Below, piece after piece: positions 8,130 to 14,463 of a DNA stretch of 64,000 nucleotides. The notes under the pieces are model-generated. The model had not been told where the DNA came from and ran no database searches. It was given only the letters and a program-made list of their open reading frames with translations. Positions within the stretch are counted from its first letter, which is position 1; every line of letters starts with the position of its first letter. Position numbers and translations under genes: made by a program. The DNA is from UBA1366 sp047602575 (GTDB taxonomy: Bacteria; Bacillota; Clostridia; Oscillospirales; Ruminococcaceae), in assembly GCA_047602575.1 (NCBI GenBank), contig JASGGY010000003.1:1-64000 (forward strand). Reading direction: 5' to 3'.

Positions 8130-8891
8130 ATGAAATTTAAAAGACTAATGATGGCAGTTACCTCGGCTCTGCTTTTAAGCACCGCTTTTTCGGGCTGCGG
8201 AAGCAGCGACGAAAGCAGTAAAGCAACCACTACCCCGAAGACAACCACCACCGCAGCAACCACCGTTGCCACAACAACAACCGCAGCAACCACGACAGCC
8301 GCCCCTGTGACGACCACCGCACCGATGACCACCGTTGACCCGAACGCCGATATTGCGCGGATTATGATCCAGACGGATTCGTTTGTCTTCCGTGATGAAA
8401 TCCAGAAATCGCCCTATGGTTCTGATCCGGTCAAAGGCAACCAGCTGTCCGGCATTGACTCATCCAACGCAGCGTATAATTTCGGAGATGTGACACCGGT
8501 TTCCTTTAAGGACGTTGAGATCACCGGCGACGGCGAGTACAAGGTTGGCGTGTATGTTGATCTGACCGACGCTGCAATGGGTCTGAACATCCTCGGCGTT
8601 TCAACGAACCTCCCCAGAACAGACGAAGATGCGAAAGCCGGATTTGACACGCAGGATATCCAGTTCACCGATGTCAAGCTCTATGTTGACGGCGTTGAGC
8701 AGAAACTTCCCAGTGGCAAATTCCTGTTAGACTCCAATCACACCGACCAGATCAACTGCATCCTCGTTAACCAGTGGAACGCTGATTTGACCGGCGGCGT
8801 TTATCAGACAGTCTGCAAAAAATCCTATGAGATCAGTTTCAAAATCAAGGGCTATGATGCGTATCGCAAGGCGCATCCCAAGAAAGACTAA
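8130..8891 (+). CDS. Thr-rich lipoprotein, paralogous in its folded domain to the 7197 gene product
   Basis: 253 residues. Lipoprotein signal: MKFKRLMMAVTSALLLSTAF then SGCG with the lipidated Cys near 23. A Thr/Ala-rich linker (about 33-70) is followed by a beta-rich domain of roughly 180 residues containing VEITGDGEYKVGVYVDL, LNILGVSTNL and FTDVKLYVDG, which correspond in order to segments of the preceding exported protein. No catalytic motif is visible. GGAGG precedes the ATG. It has its own promoter but the same upstream element as its neighbour, implying joint control. Probable membrane-anchored surface protein, function unknown. Confidence 0.85.
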   Translation: MKFKRLMMAVTSALLLSTAFSGCGSSDESSKATTTPKTTTTAATTVATTTTAATTTAAPVTTTAPMTTVDPNADIARIMIQTDSFVFRDEIQKSPYGSDPVKGNQLSGIDSSNAAYNFGDVTPVSFKDVEITGDGEYKVGVYVDLTDAAMGLNILGVSTNLPRTDEDAKAGFDTQDIQFTDVKLYVDGVEQKLPSGKFLLDSNHTDQINCILVNQWNADLTGGVYQTVCKKSYEISFKIKGYDAYRKAHPKKD

Positions 8892-8900
8892 CATGACCCA

Positions 8901-8937
8901 AACAGTCCGGCGATGTGATCATTGCCGGACTGTTTTT
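8901..8937 (+). terminator. Intrinsic terminator after the lipoprotein gene
   Basis: Perfect stem AACAGTCCGGC / GCCGGACTGTT, 12-nt loop, then TTTTTG. Confidence 0.9.
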
Positions 8938-9004
8938 GATTTGTGAGTAATCTTAAAAGATGTGTTCGTTAGACGAAAACATAGCAAATTTTGCGCAGAA
9001 TCCA

Positions 9005-9033
9005 TTGTAAACTTTGCGCCGTTGTGGTATAAT
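9005..9033 (+). promoter_or_regulatory. Promoter of queH
   Basis: TTGTAA (9005-9010), 17-bp spacer, TATAAT (9028-9033), followed by AGAAAGG before the ATG at 9061. Confidence 0.75.
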
Positions 9034-9060
9034 AGAGCTACAAAAAAGAAAGGCGCGCTT

Positions 9061-9740
9061 ATGAAAACGGATGATTATCAGAAACAGCTTGACACACTGC
9101 TGCGGGATCTTGAGCAGTCGAAAACAACGCCGGCTTTATTGATCCACAGCTGCTGCGCACCCTGCTCAAGCTATGTGCTGGAGTATCTCTCCAACTGGTT
9201 TTTTATCACCGTGCTGTATGATAACCCGAATCTTTACCCGCCGCAGGAATTCGATCTGCGCGCCGCCGAACAAGCGCGCTTCATCCAAGCATTTCCCGCA
9301 AAGCACCCGATTCGCTATGTGGAAATCCCATATGACAGCGAACGTTTTTATCACGTGGTGCGCGGTCTTCGAGCATGAACCCGAGGGTGGCAAGCGCTGT
9401 GAGCCTGCTTTAGGCTGCGCCTTGAAGATACGGCACGGTATGCCGCAGAAAACGACTTTGATTATTTCACAACAACCCTGTCCGTCAGTCCGCATAAGAA
9501 TGCGGCTCTGTTATACGAAATTTCTCAAACGTTTTCTGAACAATATGGCGTAAAGGCTCTCCCCGCGGATTTTAAAAAGCGCGGGGCTTCCAGCGCTCAA
9601 CAAAGCTTTCCGCGGCGTACGGGATGTATCGGCAAACCTACTGCGGATGCGTTTTTTCCTATCAAGAACGCGAACAACGTGCGAATTCAACGACTCATCA
9701 AGCCGATTCATGGCAGAAGGGCGGTCAGCGTTTTGAATAA
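9061..9740 (+). pseudogene. queH: Epoxyqueuosine reductase QueH, broken by three one-base indels
   Basis: Starts MKTDDYQKQLDTLLRDLEQS, then HSCCAPCSSYVLEYLS (the paired Cys motif of QueH), NPNLYPPQEF and YDSERFYHVVRGL. After residue about 101 the frame is lost. Correcting one extra base near 9366, one missing base near 9403 and one missing G near 9588 restores EHEPEGGKRC, FDYFTTTLSVSPHKNAALL, ADFKKR, YGMYRQTYCGCVFS and a TAA at 9738, a 226-residue protein of normal length. QueH reduces epoxyqueuosine to queuosine in tRNA using Fe-S and Cys ligands, most of which lie in both broken parts. Either a pseudogene or assembly errors; tgt is elsewhere in the window at 51757-52911. Confidence 0.85.
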
Positions 9741-11660
9741 TACGAATACCAAATTCATCGGACTATGTAGCTGTAACATCGACAAGCAATATCAGTCCGT
9801 TCGTGATGGAAAACCTTCATATGACTGCACAGGACTACGGCTTTAAGTTGCTGTGCTTTCAGGCGCTTGACTTCAATACATTTAAAGAGGATCATTATTC
9901 GATCGGCGAAATGAACATCTTCAATCTGATCAATTATGATATGCTCGATGCGATGATTATCCTTTGCTCGACCCTTTCAGCCAGCCCTGTGATGCAAACA
10001 ATTATCCGGAATTCGCAGCTTGCGGGCATTCCGGTTGTTTGCTATGACGCCAACACGGAAAGCTGTATCAACATCAGCTTCGAGCAAGGCACCGCAACCT
10101 ATGACATGGTCGATCATTTTATAACAAAGCATCACCATGATCGGTTGTGCTTTATGACCTCGTGGTTGGGTGAAGTATACGGCGATCAGCGTCTGAAGGC
10201 ATATCAGCAAGCTCTTGCGGATCATGGCATCGCCTATGACGAAACCCGCGTTTTTGAGGGGCTTTATTCCCGTGAAACCGCAATCGAACAGACACAGAAA
10301 ATTTTAGCGCTTGATCCGCTGCCGCAAGCAATCATCTGCGCGAATGACACCATGGCAATCGGTGTCATCAAAGTCCTGAACGATCACGGTATGCGCTGTC
10401 CGGAGGACATCTGCGTGTCGGGTTTTGACGGAATCATCGAGGGGCGCAACCACATCCCGCAGCTGACAACCGTCATTCCGAATTTTGCGGAAGGCGCACG
10501 CAACGCCATTGCATTGCTCAACGATTATTTCACGACAGGGGAATGTGCGCAGCTCCGCGCATTTTCGTCCTACATCAACTACAGCGAATCCTGCGGTTGC
10601 CGCACGCTTCCGCCACGCAGCTTCAATGATCTGTGCCATAGCCTTTACTATGAAGTGGACAACATGAAAGTCAACTCCCGCCATCTGATACAATCCAGTG
10701 CGACCATCACCGGCAGTCCCGATATGCAGACTGCCTTTGCGCGCCTGCGGGAAGAAATCAGTTCTTCCTGGACGAAAAAGCTCTGGGTCTGCATCACGGA
10801 AAATTTCTTTGCGGAATCCAGCTTTGTCAACGGAACCGTCAAGAGCGGTCAGTATTATATCAACGGATTTTCTGACAATATGCGTGTCATTGCTTTTAAG
10901 CATTATGATACCTGTACCGACGGTGCTGAATTCCCGACAAAAACCATGCTGCCGGATCTTTTCAGCCAATTCGACGACACGTCATTTATCACATTTCTGC
11001 CGCTTCACATCGGCGAACACACCATCGGTTATATGGCATTTGAAATTTCAGATCACTTTGACCTGTTCGATTATTGGTATTCGCTTTCCATGAACATCGC
11101 AAGCTCGCTTTCTATTTTAAAAACACAATACGAGCTGCGCAACTTCATCGCACATTCTGGAGAATATGTATATCCATGATCCGCTCACCGGTCTGTATAA
11201 CCGCCGCGGCTTCTTCCAGATCCTCAGCGGGGTATTTGCCAAGCGGGAAACCAACGCCAGTCTGATGGTGCTTTCCATCGACATCGACGATCTGAAAACC
11301 ATCAACGACAAATTCGGACATCTCGAGGGCGACAATGCCATCAAAACCGTCGCAAAAGCACTGTCCTCCATTTCCATTCGCGACGAAATCTGCGCGCGAT
11401 TCGGCGGGGATGAGTTCATCGTCGCAGGGGTGAACGAGTCGCTGGAATATTCCCGCCAATTTTCCCAGCGCTTTCTGGAATTCATTGATTATTACAACAA
11501 GCACTCCGACAAGCCGTATCAGGTTGTCGCAAGCATCGGCGAAACCATCGGCGAGCGGAAATCCATTTCAAGCATCGACGAGCTGATTGCCGCGGCGGAC
11601 TTCCGGATGTATGAACAAAAAGCCGCCCACAAGACGCAGTCAAGACAATCGAATCGATAG
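9733..11660 (+). CDS. LacI-like (periplasmic-binding fold) sensor fused to GGDEF diguanylate cyclase; frame broken twice
   Basis: As read there are two frames, 9803-11179 and 11166-11660. The first matches the substrate-binding domain of LacI regulators without a DNA-binding domain (PQAIICANDTMAIGVIKVLNDHG, VSGFDGIIEGRN) plus a middle domain of about 200 residues. The second is a complete GGDEF domain (DPLTGLYNRRGFF, RFGGDEFIVAG). Removing one base near 9798 and one near 11156 joins everything from TTG 9733 into about 641 residues, beginning MNNTNTKFIGLCSCNIDKQY. The TTG overlaps the queH stop. The intact architecture would bind a cytoplasmic ligand and make c-di-GMP; the GGDEF active site is conserved. 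Whether the breaks are real is open. Confidence 0.8.
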
Positions 11661-11668
11661 GGGAGCGC

Positions 11669-11833
11669 ATGGAGGAACGGATTTATATCGTCCGGCGCAT
11701 CGACGGGGATTATGCACGGCTGGTCAATGCCCAGAGCGGCGAGGAGCTGCTGGTTGCGCGGGCTTTGCTTCCCGAGGAAATCGATGAGAACGACCGCCTG
11801 CTGTGGAAGGATTTTTCGTATACCATTTTATAA
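11669..11833 (+). CDS. Small DUF3006-like protein
   Basis: 54 residues, starting MEERIYIVRRIDGDYARLVN and ending WKDFSYTIL. The ID-GDYA...GEELLVARALLPE..END pattern resembles the short beta-barrel DUF3006 family, whose function is unknown. It begins 8 bases after the GGDEF stop with AGGGGAG as ribosome-binding site, and a strong terminator follows 5 bases after its stop, so it is the last gene of that unit. Family assignment is by pattern only. Confidence 0.65.
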   Translation: MEERIYIVRRIDGDYARLVNAQSGEELLVARALLPEEIDENDRLLWKDFSYTIL

Positions 11834-11837
11834 GTGC

Positions 11838-11873
11838 AAAGCAGTATGCCGGCGCGCCGGTGTGCTGCTTTTT
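11838..11873 (+). terminator. Intrinsic terminator after the DUF3006-like gene
   Basis: Two 17-nt arms (11838-11854 and 11855-11871) pair throughout with a few G-U pairs around CCGGCGCGCCGG, ending in TTTTT. Confidence 0.85.
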
Positions 11874-12002
11874 AATTCAATTCGGCTGACCACAGCGCCG
11901 TTTAAAGAGAAAATTATATAAAACGATAGGTTACACAAGATATTAAACGATAACTTATGCAAATTTACTAAATTTCGCTGGAAATAACCGTGAATCTGTT
12001 CA

Positions 12003-12031
12003 TTGACAACGATTACTTGTGTTGATATAAT
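12003..12031 (+). promoter_or_regulatory. Promoter of the ABC binding-protein gene
   Basis: TTGACA (12003-12008), 17-bp spacer, TATAAT (12026-12031), a perfect consensus. Upstream at 11921-11934 and 11945-11958 are two AAACGATA-containing direct repeats of unknown meaning. Confidence 0.85.
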
Positions 12032-12081
12032 GATAGATATTGATTGTGCATTTCACAATTAAAACGATGGAGGTTATTCAG

Positions 12082-13503
12082 ATGAAAAGTTTGAAAAGGT
12101 ATCTTGCAGCGCTGACCGCAATTGCCTTGACCGCAGGTATGACTGCTTGCGGCGGAAAAGACGATTCGGCAAATTCCAAGGATTCTTTCGTATACAGCGG
12201 TGACACCGTTACCGTTGACCTCACAAAAGCGGAAAACATTGCAGCCATTCCCGCAGGCGCAGAAACCACAATCACCTATTTAGGCGAGGGCGACCTCAAC
12301 CCGACCAAGGCAAGCCCCGAAAAAACAACGGAGATGAACCTGTTTAATAGCAAGGGCGGAACAATGAACTTTGTCTACACCGCAAACGCCGATCGCTTTG
12401 ACGACCTTGCCGCACACGTAATGTCCGGCGACATCGACCTGTTCAAATATGAATGGCTGGCGTTCCCATCGCAGATCGCAAAGGATATGTATCAGCCCAT
12501 CGACGACATCGTTGACTTTGATTCCGCACTCTGGAGCGGCGTAAAATCCACGGCGGATCAGTTTGTAATTTCCGGAAAGCACTACATCGCACCGCTGAGC
12601 TTCAGCGCGGTGTATGTTTATTACGACAAATCCGTGATTGAGAAAAATGCCCTGAAAGATCCGTTAAAGCTTTACCAGGAAAATAACTGGAACTGGAATA
12701 CATTTGAAGATCTCATGAAAGAGTACGTACAGGGCGCAACCGGCGATGAGGTACGCTACGGCGTAAACGGCTTCTTTAAGCCCCATATCGTTCAGCAGAC
12801 CGGTAAAACTATGGTGACCTATGATGCAGCTTCCAACAAATACGTCAGCAACCTTGCCGACGCGGACATCGCAAGAGCCGAACAGTTCCTGTATGACATC
12901 AGCAAGGAAGGGCTTGTAAACAACGCATGGCTCGGCAACGCAAAAACCTGCTTTGACACCAACGTATTGTTCTATATCATGGGACCCTGGGCTGCCACCG
13001 GACAGTGGCAACCGGCTGACGGCGAAGAATGGGGCGTTCTTCCCGTTCCGAAAGACCCCAACAACATGGATCTGAACATCACAACCTCCGATATGGCAGC
13101 ATATATGTGGGTGAAGGGCTCAACCGCGAAGGACGCAGTAAAAACATGGCTCGAATGCTGCCGCGTGTCCAGCACGGATGAAACCTACCTCAACACCACC
13201 AAGGAAAAATGGCTCGCAACCAACACCGGCTGGACCGAGCAGGATTATGATATGATGAGAAGCATCACAGGCGACGACTATAAAATGGTAACAGACATTG
13301 CATACGGCGTTTCCGCGGTGCTCGGCGACAGAAAGCAGTTCGAGGAGCACAATGAGTGCCTCGTTGACGCACTGTACGGACGCGTTACCGTCATCAACGA
13401 CGACGGCAGCCAGTCCACATGGTCACAGGTTCGTGATTCCTACGGCGGAGTTGTGGATTCCGAGCTGACAAAGCTCAACGACGAGCTGGCAAAAATTCAA
13501 TAA
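12082..13503 (+). CDS. ABC transporter substrate-binding lipoprotein (family 1, sugar type)
   Basis: 473 residues from ATG 12082, with GGAGG eight bases upstream; the longer frame upstream is rejected. Signal peptide with lipobox GMTAC places the lipidated Cys near residue 25. The mature protein follows the extracellular solute-binding protein family 1 pattern (YVYYDKSVIEKNALKDPLKLYQENNWNWNTFEDLMKEY, FYIMGPWAATGQW, GVLPVPKDPN). Such proteins deliver oligosaccharides or other solutes to a membrane permease. No permease or ATPase gene is nearby, so it is an orphan that must share a transporter encoded elsewhere or act as a sensor. It follows the ligand-sensor/GGDEF gene but is separated by a terminator and has its own promoter. 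Confidence 0.92.
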   Translation: MKSLKRYLAALTAIALTAGMTACGGKDDSANSKDSFVYSGDTVTVDLTKAENIAAIPAGAETTITYLGEGDLNPTKASPEKTTEMNLFNSKGGTMNFVYTANADRFDDLAAHVMSGDIDLFKYEWLAFPSQIAKDMYQPIDDIVDFDSALWSGVKSTADQFVISGKHYIAPLSFSAVYVYYDKSVIEKNALKDPLKLYQENNWNWNTFEDLMKEYVQGATGDEVRYGVNGFFKPHIVQQTGKTMVTYDAASNKYVSNLADADIARAEQFLYDISKEGLVNNAWLGNAKTCFDTNVLFYIMGPWAATGQWQPADGEEWGVLPVPKDPNNMDLNITTSDMAAYMWVKGSTAKDAVKTWLECCRVSSTDETYLNTTKEKWLATNTGWTEQDYDMMRSITGDDYKMVTDIAYGVSAVLGDRKQFEEHNECLVDALYGRVTVINDDGSQSTWSQVRDSYGGVVDSELTKLNDELAKIQ

Positions 13504-13509
13504 CTACCA

Positions 13510-13543
13510 AACGACCTTCTGCACAAGCGGAAGGTCGTTTTTT
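13510..13543 (+). terminator. Intrinsic terminator after the binding-protein gene
   Basis: Perfect stem AACGACCTTC / GAAGGTCGTT with a 10-nt loop, then TTTTTT. Confidence 0.9.
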
Positions 13544-13656
13544 GAAAAAATTTCAGGGATCAAAATTCAAACGGAAATTTCCATATTAAAATTCCCGCCG
13601 TGATGCAAACTAAAGGTGATCACGTTTGCGTGAAATTTACAACAAAGAGGAAAAGT

Positions 13657-13899
13657 ATGGAAAAGTTGTTTGTGAAAACCGACACAGGCATTCTGCCTGC
13701 CGATATGGATCTGATTAAGAAATACGCACTGGGAAAGGGCATGTATACGCCGTTTACGCATTTTCCCATCGTTTCGGAAAACGGTGATTTTACGCCGGAT
13801 AAGCACCGCAATAAACGCGTTTTAAAAACCGATCCGGCGGCTGACCGGATGTTTTCCGTCGCGGAATCGCTGGACATCGCAGCGGGTGCAGATTCGTGA
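13657..13899 (+). CDS. Small protein of unknown function
   Basis: 80 residues from ATG 13657 (AAAGAGG upstream), starting MEKLFVKTDTGILPADMDLI. No signal peptide, membrane segment or known motif; composition is that of an ordinary soluble protein with a basic central part (PDKHRNKRVLKTD). The upstream in-frame extension to 13600 lacks a ribosome-binding site. It stands alone between a terminator and the tRNA promoter. I do not recognise it. Confidence 0.6.
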   Translation: MEKLFVKTDTGILPADMDLIKKYALGKGMYTPFTHFPIVSENGDFTPDKHRNKRVLKTDPAADRMFSVAESLDIAAGADS

Positions 13900-13944
13900 G
13901 GATAATTTTTTTTACGAAACTCCGGATAATTTTGCGGAAAACCC

Positions 13945-13973
13945 TTGACAAATAAGAAGCTTTATAGTATAAT
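13945..13973 (+). promoter_or_regulatory. Promoter of the tRNA cluster
   Basis: TTGACA (13945-13950), 17-bp spacer, TATAAT (13968-13973), a perfect consensus 30 bp upstream of the first tRNA. Confidence 0.85.
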
Positions 13974-14002
13974 AAACTTCGCCACTTGAAAAAGCGGCGT
14001 GT

Positions 14003-14078
14003 GGGAGCTTAGCTCAGCTGGGAGAGCGTCTGTCTTACAAACAGAGGGTCATAGGTTCGAGCCCTATAGTTCCCACCA
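14003..14078 (+). tRNA. tRNA-Val (anticodon TAC)
   Basis: Acceptor GGGAGCT pairs with AGTTCCC, then A and an encoded CCA. Anticodon loop CTTACAA gives TAC; T-arm GGTTCGAGCCC is normal. Confidence 0.95.
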
Positions 14079-14080
14079 AT

Positions 14081-14157
14081 GGCCTGGTAGTTCAGTTGGT
14101 TAGAACGCTAGCCTGTCACGCTAGAGGTCGTGGGTTCGAGCCCCATTCAGGTCGCCA
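14081..14157 (+). tRNA. tRNA-Asp (anticodon GTC)
   Basis: Acceptor GGCCTGG pairs with TCAGGTC, then G and encoded CCA. Anticodon loop CTGTCAC gives GTC. Confidence 0.95.
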
Positions 14158-14206
14158 AGTCTATTTTTATCAAACCCGGCATATGCTTTTTTAGAAATGC
14201 CGGTAT

Positions 14207-14282
14207 GCGGATTTAGCTCATCTGGTAGAGCGCCACCTTGCCAAGGTGGAGGTAGCGAGTTCGAGCCTCGTAATCCGCTCCA
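14207..14282 (+). tRNA. tRNA-Gly (anticodon GCC)
   Basis: Acceptor GCGGATT pairs with AATCCGC, then T and encoded CCA. Anticodon loop TTGCCAA gives GCC. Confidence 0.95.
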
Positions 14283-14284
14283 GC

Positions 14285-14358
14285 GGCGCTATAGCCAAGG
14301 GGTAAGGCAAAGGTCTGCAACACCTTGATCCCCGGTTCAAATCCGGGTGGCGCCTCCA
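14285..14358 (+). tRNA. tRNA-Cys (anticodon GCA)
   Basis: Acceptor GGCGCTA pairs with TGGCGCC, then T and encoded CCA. Anticodon loop CTGCAAC gives GCA. It starts 2 bases after the Gly tRNA. Confidence 0.95.
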
Positions 14359-14367
14359 CAATGAAGG

Positions 14368-14394
14368 AAGTCCTTGAGCAATCAAGGGCTTTTT
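14368..14394 (+). terminator. Intrinsic terminator of the tRNA cluster
   Basis: Stem AAGTCCTTGA / TCAAGGGCTT (one G-U pair), 4-nt loop, then TTTTG. Confidence 0.75.
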
Positions 14395-14463
14395 GTCTAT
14401 GTGTCAGTAAAACGTTTCAACCGATTCACAGACGAAGAATTCAAACAAGAAAGACGGATGATT

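Noticed and set aside
14374..14463. N-terminal extension of the LRR protein
   Set aside because: It overlaps the tRNA-cluster terminator and would put a charged segment before an evident signal peptide.
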